Part shown: one piece after another, positions 6,290 through 14,567 of the stretch
Numbering within the stretch: position 1 is the stretch's first letter
How the letters are laid out: the number at the start of each line of letters is the position of its first letter
Assembly (NCBI GenBank): GCA_004560915.1
Contig: SFTR01000010.1
Location: 1-15,541 of the forward strand
Length of the DNA stretch: 15,541 bases
DNA from: a bacterium
Lineage (GTDB): Bacteria; Bacillota_I; Bacilli_A; RF39; UBA660
Direction of reading: 5' to 3'
The notes under the pieces: model-generated
What the model saw: only the letters and a program-made list of their open reading frames with translations
Databases searched by the model: none
What the model was told of the DNA's origin: nothing
Position numbers and translations under genes: made by a program

Positions 6290-9200
6290 ATGCTAGAACT
6301 TAAAAACATTAAGAAAAGTTATGAAATGAATGACTTTAAGCAAAAAGCTCTTGATGGCGTAAGTTTATCATTTAGAGAATGTGAATTTGCATCTATACTT
6401 GGTCCTTCAGGTAGTGGTAAAACAACACTTTTAAATATTATTGGTGGTTTGGATCAATATACGAGTGGTGACTTAATAATAAATGGTATAAGTACTAAAT
6501 TATATAAAGATAGAGATTGGGATGCTTATAGAAATTATAGAGTTGGTTTTGTATTTCAAAGTTATAATTTAATTAGTCATCAATCTATACTTTCTAATGT
6601 AGAACTTGCTTTAACTTTATCAGGTGTTTCTTCTCGTGAAAGAAAAGAAAGAGCAAAAGAAGCACTTATTAAAGTTGGATTAAAAGAACATATAAATAAA
6701 AAACCTAGTCAATTAAGTGGTGGTCAAATGCAGAGAGTTGCGATAGCTCGTGCTTTAGTAAATGACCCTGATATAATACTTGCGGATGAACCAACTGGTG
6801 CTTTAGATTCTGAAACCTCTGTACAAATAATGGAAATATTAAAGAATGTTTCTAAAGAAAAATTAGTTATTATGGTTACACATAATCCAGATTTAGCAAA
6901 AGAATATAGTACTAGAATTATTAAACTTAAAGATGGAAAGATAACTGATGACTCTAATCCATATGAACCTGGTAAATCTAAAATTATAAAAAGTGATGAA
7001 AGTTCTCATAAAACTTCTATGTCTTTAATAACTGCATTAGGTTTATCATTTAACAATTTAATGACTAAAAAGGGGAGAACTGTTTTAGTTTCTTTTGCTG
7101 GTAGTATTGGTATTATTGGTATTGCTTTAATACTAGCACTATCTAATGGATTTCAAAATTATATAGATAGTATACAGGAAGATACATTATCGTCTTATCC
7201 ACTTACTATAACAAGTAGTTCTGCTGATATGACATCTTTATTCTTATCAATGATGGACTCAAATGAAGAAGGAAAAGAAGGCATTGTAGAAGAGAAACAA
7301 TATATGACTAATATGTTTGGTAGTATGTCTGTAAATGACCTTAAAAACTTTAAAAAATACTATGAAAAAGAAGATAATTCTATAATGAAAGATATAGCTA
7401 GTATTAAGTATGGATATAGTATAAGTCCTAATATATATACAATTGATACTAATAATAAACTAACTAAACTTAATCCTAGTTCACTTATGAGTACTATGTA
7501 TAGTTCTAGTATGACAATGTCTGTTTCAGCATTTTCAAGTGTTTTTACTCAAATGGTAGATGATATGGAAAAACTTAATAGTCAATATGATGTATTAGAA
7601 GGTAAATGGCCAGAAAAATATAATGAGATGGTAATAGTCTTATCAGATCCATATTCTATATCAGATTTACTTGTATATTCTCTTGGACTTAGAGATATGA
7701 ATGAACTAACTGATATGATTACTAAAGTTATGTCTGGAGAAGATGTTAAGATTAAACATGAATCCTATAAATTTACATATAAAGATTTAATGAATATTAA
7801 GTTAAAACTTATAAATCAAAGTGATACTTATAAATATAATTCTAAATATCAAACTTATGAAGATATGAGTGATGATGAAAAATATATGAAGGGCTTATAT
7901 GAAAGAAGTGAAGACTTAAAGATAGTTGGAGTAGTTGCTCCTAAAAAAGGTACTACATCTAAATCATTAAATCCTGGTGTTGCTTATAAAAAAGAATTAA
8001 TCTATCATATAGTAGATTATGCTAAAAATAGTAAGATAGTTAAAACTCAATTATATAGGGAAGATACTGATGTATTTTCTAATAAGAAGTTTGATGATCA
8101 AAACAAGAAATCTAATTTAAACTTTGAAGATATGATTAGTGTTGATGAGGATATGTTAAAGAGTGCTTTTGGTGTTAATATAGACCAAAATGATATAAAG
8201 AATACTACTACTAATTATATGAATAAGATATCTAGTAATATAACTGTTGATACTACTGTGGCTAAGGGTAACTTTATGAATGACCTTACTAATTTAATAA
8301 GTGGTATGCTTAATAATTATAAAAATAATCCTTTAGAAAAAGATAATGATAAACCTGTTATTTATATGAAAGATATAGATAATATAGTTAATTCTTATAT
8401 AGATAGTGATGGTGTATCAAAGATATTTAAGTCTTTAGAAAAATCTTATGTAATACCAAGGGATGTATTTAAAAGTACATATCAAAAATTATTAGTTGGG
8501 TACTTACAAATGTATGTTGGTGTTGCTTCAAAGAGTGGTTTAGTGGTAGGGGACGAAACAAATATAGGAGCATATCTTGATGATAGCGTAAGTACTAGTG
8601 TTACTGAAAACTATATGGGAAGTGATGAGATAATTGCTACTAGCGAGGGATTTGCAAGTAAGATGACTGAAGCATCTATGCAAAAGAATATACTTACTGA
8701 AGTAGGAAACTTAACGAGCAGTTTAGTTAGTAAATTCTCTAATGCATTTAATGTAGACTCAAGTAAAATAGCTGGAGCTTTCAAATTTAATTTAGATGAA
8801 GATGAACTTAAGAGACTTATGTCTTCTATGATGACTAAAGAAGAATCAAGTTACTCGAATAATCTTATTAATTTAGGGTATCAAGATTTAGAAGAACCTA
8901 CGATGATATCATTCTACTTTAATTCATTTGATTCTAAAGAAAACTTTATTAAATACTTAGATAACTATAATGAAAAGATGAAAAATAGTAATCAGGAAGA
9001 TAAAGAAATTAAATATACTGATACTACTGGAATACTTATGTCTTCTGTTAAAAAAGTTGTAAATACTGTTAGTTATGTTTTAATAGCATTTGTTTCTATT
9101 TCACTTGTTGTATCAAGTATTATGATAGCTATTATTACATATATAAGTGTACTCGAGAGAACTAAAGAGATTGGTATTTTAAGAGCTGTTGGTGCTAGTA

Positions 9201-9469
9201 AAAGTGATATATCTCATGTATTTAATGCTGAAACATTTATAGAGGGACTTATATCTGGTATATTTGGTATTGGAATTACATTATTATTATGTATACCTAT
9301 AAATATAATTATTGAACATCTTATAAATGTAAGTAATCTTGCAACTCTTCCATTTGTAGGAGCAGCACTTCTTATTATACTTAGTGTTGTTCTTACATTA
9401 ATAGCTGGTATAATACCATCTAAGATGGCAAGTCGCAGAGATCCAGTTGAAGCACTTAGAACAGAATAG
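6290..9469 (+). CDS. ABC transporter ATPase-permease fusion (LolD/MacB-like), large extracytoplasmic domain
   Basis: This 1059-residue protein carries both parts of an ABC system. The N-terminal ATPase (about 1-225) has Walker A GPSGSGKT (38-45), the Q-loop Q90, signature LSGGQ (142-146), Walker B IILADE (162-167), the D-loop ALD and the switch H198. The permease has one helix near 262-284, an extracytoplasmic region of about 635 residues (about 287-920), and three C-terminal FtsX helices (about 924-950, 982-1008, 1019-1043) with the ERTKEIGILRAVGAS loop. This is the type-VII (MacB-like) layout, which transmits force across the membrane without a classical transport path. The dimer would be a homodimer. 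The extracytoplasmic part, rich in Ser, Asp, Asn and Lys, has no domain I recognise. It stands alone, with its own promoter and no gene between it and the pheST leader. Substrate unknown; a peptide, lipid or envelope target is inferred from the fold. Confidence 0.92.
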   Translation: MLELKNIKKSYEMNDFKQKALDGVSLSFRECEFASILGPSGSGKTTLLNIIGGLDQYTSGDLIINGISTKLYKDRDWDAYRNYRVGFVFQSYNLISHQSILSNVELALTLSGVSSRERKERAKEALIKVGLKEHINKKPSQLSGGQMQRVAIARALVNDPDIILADEPTGALDSETSVQIMEILKNVSKEKLVIMVTHNPDLAKEYSTRIIKLKDGKITDDSNPYEPGKSKIIKSDESSHKTSMSLITALGLSFNNLMTKKGRTVLVSFAGSIGIIGIALILALSNGFQNYIDSIQEDTLSSYPLTITSSSADMTSLFLSMMDSNEEGKEGIVEEKQYMTNMFGSMSVNDLKNFKKYYEKEDNSIMKDIASIKYGYSISPNIYTIDTNNKLTKLNPSSLMSTMYSSSMTMSVSAFSSVFTQMVDDMEKLNSQYDVLEGKWPEKYNEMVIVLSDPYSISDLLVYSLGLRDMNELTDMITKVMSGEDVKIKHESYKFTYKDLMNIKLKLINQSDTYKYNSKYQTYEDMSDDEKYMKGLYERSEDLKIVGVVAPKKGTTSKSLNPGVAYKKELIYHIVDYAKNSKIVKTQLYREDTDVFSNKKFDDQNKKSNLNFEDMISVDEDMLKSAFGVNIDQNDIKNTTTNYMNKISSNITVDTTVAKGNFMNDLTNLISGMLNNYKNNPLEKDNDKPVIYMKDIDNIVNSYIDSDGVSKIFKSLEKSYVIPRDVFKSTYQKLLVGYLQMYVGVASKSGLVVGDETNIGAYLDDSVSTSVTENYMGSDEIIATSEGFASKMTEASMQKNILTEVGNLTSSLVSKFSNAFNVDSSKIAGAFKFNLDEDELKRLMSSMMTKEESSYSNNLINLGYQDLEEPTMISFYFNSFDSKENFIKYLDNYNEKMKNSNQEDKEIKYTDTTGILMSSVKKVVNTVSYVLIAFVSISLVVSSIMIAIITYISVLERTKEIGILRAVGASKSDISHVFNAETFIEGLISGIFGIGITLLLCIPINIIIEHLINVSNLATLPFVGAALLIILSVVLTLIAGIIPSKMASRRDPVEALRTE

Positions 9470-9470
9470 T

Positions 9471-9499
9471 TTGACAACTATAAAAATAAGATGTATAAT
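9471..9499 (+). promoter_or_regulatory. Consensus promoter for the T-box-pheST unit
   Basis: TTGACA (9471-9476) and TATAAT (9494-9499) are both perfect and are 17 bases apart. The -35 begins two bases after the stop codon of the ABC gene. Transcription should start at about 9506. This is the strongest promoter in the window. Confidence 0.88.
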
Positions 9500-9505
9500 T
9501 TTAGT

Positions 9506-9727
9506 AGTTTTGTTGATGAAGAGGTTACCACAGTAGTGATATAGAACTCTGTACAGGAATTAATAGCCATTGACTGAGAGCTATTATTAGAACTATATTT
9601 ATGAAATTCAATAACTGAGTCAAATCGTGATGAGCGTTATTCTATAGAGTGCTATATAATAGAACAAAGGTGGTACCGCGGATTTAATAGTGATTCGTCC
9701 TTTATGGATGAACACTATTTTTATTTA
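9506..9727 (+). promoter_or_regulatory. T-box leader sensing uncharged tRNA-Phe
   Basis: The hallmark T-box AACAAAGGTGGTACCGCGG lies at 9663-9681, upstream of pheS. Stem I can be drawn by hand: GGTTA (9523-9527) pairs with TAACT (9612-9616), and GATATAG (9538-9544) pairs with CTATATT (9593-9599). Together they enclose a specifier loop with AGTA (9532-9535) on one side and TTC (9607-9609) on the other; UUC is a Phe codon. A distal hairpin is formed by TAATAGC (9561-9567) and GCTATTA (9580-9586). The bulge TGGT (9671-9674) would pair with the tRNA NCCA end, its U fitting the A73 discriminator of tRNA-Phe. AAAGG (9666-9670) can pair with CCTTT (9699-9703) to form the antiterminator, which excludes the terminator. 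Uncharged tRNA-Phe should therefore switch on pheST. Confidence 0.93.
9686..9726 (+). terminator. Regulated terminator of the T-box leader
   Basis: AATAGTG (9686-9692) pairs with CACTATT (9713-9719) and TTCGTCC (9694-9700) pairs with GGATGAA (9706-9712) with one G-U pair and A9693 bulged, followed by a T-rich tail. Its 5' arm shares CC at 9699-9700 with the antiterminator. Confidence 0.9.
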
Positions 9728-9744
9728 TAAGAAAGGAAGAAGTT

Positions 9745-10782
9745 ATGAAAGAAAAATTAGAACAAATTAAAGAAAATAGCTTAAAGAAGATTAATGAATG
9801 TAAGACTACTCTTGAACTTCAAGAAGTTATGAAAGAACTTACTGGTAAAAAGAGTGAACTTACTGAAATAATGAAAACTATGGGTAGTTTAGAGCCAGAT
9901 GAAAGAAGAGAAATAGGTATGATTACTACTGAAATTAAAAAAGTAGTAGCTGAAGCTAATCAAAAGAAGCAAGATGAATTAGTTTCACTTCAAAGTGTGC
10001 TTGATAGTCCAATGGATTTAACTTTACCTGGCAGTGAAGTAAATGGTGGAGCATTACATCCTATTACTCAAATGTGTTATGACTTAAATCAAGCATTCTT
10101 ATCACTTGGATTTGAAGTTTATAGTGAAGATGATATAAGTAGTGAAAAGTATGCATTTGATAATTTAAATTTCCCAGAAGATCATCCAGCTCGTCAATCT
10201 ATGGATACATTTTGGATAGAAGGAACAGAAGATAAAAATGGATGTGAAAGACTTTGCTTAAGACCACATTTAACTGGTGGAAGTGTAAGATACTTACTTA
10301 AACATGGAGCTCCTGCTAGATTTGTATATCCTGGTAGAGTTTATAGAAACGAAAATACTGATGCTAGACATGAACGTGCATTCTTTCAATATGAAGCATT
10401 AATAGTAGATAAAAACATATCATTCTCAGAAGGAATTGTTATGATTCAAACTATACTTGAAAAAGTATTTGGTAGAAAAATTAATGTACGTATGAGAGAA
10501 GGATTCTTCCCATTTACAGAACCTGGATATGAAATAGATATGGAATGTTTAGTTTGTGGTGGTAAAGGATGTAAAGTATGTAATCATAATGGATGGATTG
10601 AAGTTATGCCAGGTGGTGTAATACATCCAAATGTACTTAAGAGTGCTAACTTAGATCCTGAAGAATGGACAGGATTCTATATTAATATAGGTCTTGATAG
10701 ACTTGTTATGATGAGATATGGTGTAGACGATGTAAGACTATTCCATAGTGCAGACTTAAGATTCTTAAGTCAATTTAAGTAG
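9745..10782 (+). CDS. pheS: Phenylalanyl-tRNA synthetase alpha subunit
   Basis: This 345-residue class II synthetase subunit joins Phe to tRNA-Phe with ATP, as an alpha2-beta2 enzyme with PheT in the cytoplasm. An N-terminal coiled-coil tRNA-binding region (about 1-90) precedes the catalytic domain. Motif 2 is around R198-E217 (RVYRNENTDARHER onward) and motif 3 contains GLDR (316-319). C268, C271, C276 and C279 form a CxxC-x4-CxxC knuckle seen in a subset of bacterial PheS proteins. Two deviations stand out: the FHQxEG stretch of E. coli-like PheS is FFQYEA (213-218), and the pocket stretch GFAFGMG is GFYINIG (310-316), placing Tyr312 where E. coli has Ala294. The neighbouring pheT and the Phe-type T-box still support the assignment. 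AAAGGA (9732-9737) fixes the start. Confidence 0.95.
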   Translation: MKEKLEQIKENSLKKINECKTTLELQEVMKELTGKKSELTEIMKTMGSLEPDERREIGMITTEIKKVVAEANQKKQDELVSLQSVLDSPMDLTLPGSEVNGGALHPITQMCYDLNQAFLSLGFEVYSEDDISSEKYAFDNLNFPEDHPARQSMDTFWIEGTEDKNGCERLCLRPHLTGGSVRYLLKHGAPARFVYPGRVYRNENTDARHERAFFQYEALIVDKNISFSEGIVMIQTILEKVFGRKINVRMREGFFPFTEPGYEIDMECLVCGGKGCKVCNHNGWIEVMPGGVIHPNVLKSANLDPEEWTGFYINIGLDRLVMMRYGVDDVRLFHSADLRFLSQFK

Positions 10783-10795
10783 GAGGTATAAAAGT

Positions 10796-13222
10796 ATGAA
10801 AGTATCATTAAATTGGGTAAAAAAATATGTTGATTTACCTGAAAATATAACTACAAAACAAATGACTGAAGATTTAACTTTAAGAACAGTTGAAGTTGAA
10901 GGATATGAAAATACTGAAGAAAAGTTTCATGATATTATAGTTGGTAAAGTTATTGAAGTTAATGAACATCCTAATGCTGATAAATTAAGAGTTTGTAAAG
11001 TTGATATAGGTAATGGTGAAATAAAACAAATCGTATGTGGAGGATGTAATTTATATCCAAATGAAATGGTTGTTGTATGTAAACCAGGTGCAGAAGTTTA
11101 TTGGCATGGTGAAAGTGAACTTCAAAAAATTAAAGATTCTAAAGTACGTGGAGTTGATTCATATGGTATGATTTGTGGAGCTGAAGAAGTATATTTAGAA
11201 AATATTTTCCCAGCTAAAGAACCAGATGAAATAGTTGATTTAGCTGGAATAGATTGTTATCCAGGACAAAGTATAATTGAAATTATCGATATGAAAGATG
11301 TTGTACTTGAAATAGATAATAAATCACTTACTAATAGACCTGATTTATGGGGACACTATGGTATTGCTCGTGAACTTAGCGCAATCTATGATGCTGATTT
11401 AAAACCAATTGAAAAAGTAGAAATAGATAGTAAATTACCAAAGTATGATGTAGAGATTGAAGACTCTTCTAAATGTCAAAGATATGTTGCCGTAGAAATA
11501 GATAATGTATATGAAAAGAGAAGTCCATTATGGATGCAATCTGCTATTATTAAGGGTGGTATGAGACCTATTAATGCTATAGTTGATATTACTAATTATG
11601 TTATGATGGCTGTTGGTCAACCATTACATGCATTTGATAAAACACACGTAGATGGAAATAAAATTATAGTTAGAAATGCTCGTGAAGGAGAAGAATTGTT
11701 ATTACTTGATAATAATTCTATAGAACTTACTACTGATGACTTAGTAATAAGTGATGTTAATGATGCTATGGCTCTTGCTGGTATACGTGGTGGTAAAAAA
11801 GATTCAATTCTTCCTGAAACTACAAGTGTTGTATTAGAAATAGCTAATTTCACTGCTAAAACTATTCGTAAGACTGGTAAAAGATTTGATGAAAAAACTG
11901 ATGCATCTATTCGTTATGAAAAGAATATTGATACACAAAGAGTTGATGAAGGACTTAACTTAGCACTTTCATTATTCAAAGAAATATTCCCAGAATCTAA
12001 AGTAGTAGCATTTAATGATGTATATCCAGTTAAAACTAAGAATGAAAAGATAGATGTGAGTGAAGAATTCTTAAATACTAGACTTGGTAAAAAGATAGAT
12101 AGAGAAACTATTACTCGTGTACTTACTCGTTTAGGATATGAAGTTAAATATAAAAATGGTGTATATAGTGTAGTAGTTCCAACTTATAGAAGTACAGGAG
12201 ACGTTTCATTAAAGGATGATGTAATGGGTGATATAGCTAGACTTTTAAGTTTTGAAAGTTTTGAAGCTCAACCATTAACTATTAGTTTTGATCATGCTGT
12301 TTTACAAAACAAAGTATTACTTGAAACTAGAATTAAAGAATATTTATCTAGTAGATGTGGTTTCTATGAAATATTTACTTATCCTTGGATAAATGAAAAA
12401 TATATTAATGCTGCTTCTATTAATAAAGAAGATAGTATTAAATTAGCAACTCCACCATCACCAGAGGAAGCATATTTAAGAAGTTCTTTAGTACCTGGTA
12501 TGTTAGAAGCAATAAGTAAGAATTTAAGATATTTTGATAATTTTAAGATGTTTGAAATGACTCAAGTATTTAGTAAGGGTGAATATCATGAATCAAGTGA
12601 AGATGAGACTTTACCAATACATAGAAAGATGTTAACTGGATCTGTAGTTGGTAGTAATCCTAAAGAAATATTCTACGAGTTAAAAGGTGTTATTGAAAAT
12701 ATTGCTAGATATACTCATATGAAAGAATTATCTTTCAGTACAGAATGTGATAAGCCAAGTTGGGCTGATATAAATGCATATTTAGCTATTAAGTTAGATA
12801 ATGAAGTTATTGGTTATATGGGACTATTAAGTGTTAAAACTATGAATTATGCTAAAATTAAGAGAACAAATGCAGCTATATTTGAAATAAATAGTGATAA
12901 ATTTGTTCCACTTGAATCTAGAACTAATAAGTTTAAACATATACCAGTTCTTCCATCAGTAGAAAAAGATTTATCTTTAATAGTTGATGAAAATATTACT
13001 TGGGCTGAAATGACTAAATATATTAGAAGTAAAGCAAGTAGTATTAAGTTTATTGAAGAATATAGAGGTAATCAAATACCTGAAGGAAAGAAATCTATAA
13101 TGCTTAGAGTTACTTTTGATTCAGGAGATACAACATTAACTAGTGATGAAATTAATACTAAGTTAGATGCTATAATTAGAACACTTAATAAAATGTGTGG
13201 AGCTGTACTTAGAGAAGAATAA
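10796..13222 (+). CDS. pheT: Phenylalanyl-tRNA synthetase beta subunit
   Basis: This 808-residue subunit has the usual bacterial length and domain order: an EMAP/OB-type tRNA-binding domain (about 40-150, IVGKVIEVNEHPNADKL), B3/B4 editing domains (about 210-385, ending near KTDASIRYEKNID), a B5 domain (about 415-490), a catalytic-like core (about 500-690) and a C-terminal FDX-ACB anticodon-binding domain (about 715-808, with EGKKSIMLRVTF and TLTSDE). It edits mischarged Tyr-tRNA-Phe and binds the tRNA. The B5 helix reads DVMGDIARLLSF (475-486) where most PheT proteins have an EE pair followed by a GY; the acidic pair is replaced by G478-D479. It starts 13 bases after pheS behind AGGAGG (10781-10786) and shares its T-box control. 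Confidence 0.96.
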   Translation: MKVSLNWVKKYVDLPENITTKQMTEDLTLRTVEVEGYENTEEKFHDIIVGKVIEVNEHPNADKLRVCKVDIGNGEIKQIVCGGCNLYPNEMVVVCKPGAEVYWHGESELQKIKDSKVRGVDSYGMICGAEEVYLENIFPAKEPDEIVDLAGIDCYPGQSIIEIIDMKDVVLEIDNKSLTNRPDLWGHYGIARELSAIYDADLKPIEKVEIDSKLPKYDVEIEDSSKCQRYVAVEIDNVYEKRSPLWMQSAIIKGGMRPINAIVDITNYVMMAVGQPLHAFDKTHVDGNKIIVRNAREGEELLLLDNNSIELTTDDLVISDVNDAMALAGIRGGKKDSILPETTSVVLEIANFTAKTIRKTGKRFDEKTDASIRYEKNIDTQRVDEGLNLALSLFKEIFPESKVVAFNDVYPVKTKNEKIDVSEEFLNTRLGKKIDRETITRVLTRLGYEVKYKNGVYSVVVPTYRSTGDVSLKDDVMGDIARLLSFESFEAQPLTISFDHAVLQNKVLLETRIKEYLSSRCGFYEIFTYPWINEKYINAASINKEDSIKLATPPSPEEAYLRSSLVPGMLEAISKNLRYFDNFKMFEMTQVFSKGEYHESSEDETLPIHRKMLTGSVVGSNPKEIFYELKGVIENIARYTHMKELSFSTECDKPSWADINAYLAIKLDNEVIGYMGLLSVKTMNYAKIKRTNAAIFEINSDKFVPLESRTNKFKHIPVLPSVEKDLSLIVDENITWAEMTKYIRSKASSIKFIEEYRGNQIPEGKKSIMLRVTFDSGDTTLTSDEINTKLDAIIRTLNKMCGAVLREE

Positions 13223-13230
13223 TACATAAT

Positions 13231-13254
13231 AAAAGAGGATTTAGTCCTCTTTTT
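13231..13254. terminator. Bidirectional terminator between converging pheST and NlpC/P60 genes
   Basis: AAAAGAGGA (13231-13239) pairs with TCCTCTTTT (13245-13253) around TTTAG. Runs of A on the left and T on the right let it end transcripts from both strands; it lies 8 bases after pheT and 2 bases beyond the minus-strand stop codon. Confidence 0.85.
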
Positions 13255-13256
13255 GT

Positions 13257-14567
13257 TTACCACATTTCTGTGTATTTACCTTCGTCATTATAATATTTGT
13301 CCATTAAGACAACATGTGGGAATTTGTTAGGCATATTTGATTTAGATACTTTAGTAACAGTAACTCCGTTATCATCATACCATATAGCTTGAGCTACGTA
13401 ATAATTGTCATCATCGATTCCTATAATAATACCTATGTGACCAGTTGCTTCATAGTTATGTACTAAGTCGCCAGCTTTAATTTTATTAGATTCTATTAAT
13501 GATTTAGTTACTTTCTTAAGTTCTCCTAAGTTTGTTAAGTTTCTAGCACTTGTGAATCCTGCACCTAAGTCTCCTGGATTAAATCCACCATTTAATAATG
13601 TCCAACTTACAAAACCACTACAATCTAAACCATTATTTGTCTTTTCTTTAACAGGGTTACTATAAAGTTTACAACCCCAAGATTTAGGTCCGCTTCCACT
13701 TTTAGAAATATTTTTATATCTACTACTATTTAAATAAAGACCTTTATGATAATATCTTCCTTCACCATCGATTCTATTAGTACCAAGTCTTCCATTTTCA
13801 TAAAAATATTCTATTTTATAAGGGAAGTGTAGAGTTAAGAATCTTGCTGCTTCTACAACACCTGCTCTAGTTTTATTACCAACTTCATTTACTTTTCCTT
13901 TTAATATTTCATCAAGTAAATCATTTTCAGTTTCTGATACTTTATCACATCTAATATTTTCTTTACCTGTAAGTGATGTAGTAGGGACATAATATTCTGA
14001 AGTTATTGATTCAATAGTTGTATTTACTTCTAAACCTTTTATTTCTATAGTTGATTTGCCACTTTTGATTGGTTTAACTTTTAGATTATTTAATTCTGAG
14101 TATTCACTATTTATATTAATAGATATTTCTTTTTTATTACCAATATATACTATAGGTAATTCTTGTAATTCTTTGTATGTTGGATAAAATTTATCTTTTA
14201 ATATATTTATGTATTCTAAATGATCGTTGTTATATAGTATTTTTTTGGTATTTTTTATGTATAAGTTATTATAATTATTAGTATATTTAATTGTACATAT
14301 ATTATTCTCTGATTTAACCCAGTTTTTATCGTTTATATCAGGTTTTTTATCATTTGATGTAAGAATACAAGAGTAATCAGTATTTTCTCTTAAATGTATC
14401 TTAAATTCGTTATTATCCAATTCTATACTTTTTATGTATTTAACATTAAATATATTAAATGTCTCTAATCTAGTTATTATGAAAAATGCTATTAATAGAG
14501 ATAATAATATATAAAATGGTGGTTTAAATCTTAATCTTTTTTTATTTCTTCTTTTTCTTTTTTTCAT
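13257..14567 (-). CDS. Membrane-anchored NlpC/P60-type cysteine peptidase
   Basis: This 436-residue protein has a strongly basic N-terminus (MKKRKRRNKKRLRFK), one membrane helix (about 18-34), an extracytoplasmic part of about 175 residues without clear family, possibly ending in a degenerate Ig-like fold (near SGKSTIEIKG), and a C-terminal NlpC/P60-type domain. The domain shows the catalytic Cys316 in GLDCSGF, His377 in GHIGIIIG and a third polar residue, Gln393 (VAQA). Such enzymes cut peptide stems of peptidoglycan. The basic N-terminus places the catalytic domain outside the cell, and no signal-peptidase site is evident, so it is likely anchored. The region before the Cys (TRAGVVEAARFL, FPYKIEYFYENGR, DGEGRYYH) is nearly shared with the upstream gene. 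ATG 14567 overlaps that gene's TGA, with AGAGGTG as ribosome binding site, so translation is probably coupled. Confidence 0.88.
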   Translation of the reverse strand: MKKRKRRNKKRLRFKPPFYILLSLLIAFFIITRLETFNIFNVKYIKSIELDNNEFKIHLRENTDYSCILTSNDKKPDINDKNWVKSENNICTIKYTNNYNNLYIKNTKKILYNNDHLEYINILKDKFYPTYKELQELPIVYIGNKKEISININSEYSELNNLKVKPIKSGKSTIEIKGLEVNTTIESITSEYYVPTTSLTGKENIRCDKVSETENDLLDEILKGKVNEVGNKTRAGVVEAARFLTLHFPYKIEYFYENGRLGTNRIDGEGRYYHKGLYLNSSRYKNISKSGSGPKSWGCKLYSNPVKEKTNNGLDCSGFVSWTLLNGGFNPGDLGAGFTSARNLTNLGELKKVTKSLIESNKIKAGDLVHNYEATGHIGIIIGIDDDNYYVAQAIWYDDNGVTVTKVSKSNMPNKFPHVVLMDKYYNDEGKYTEMW

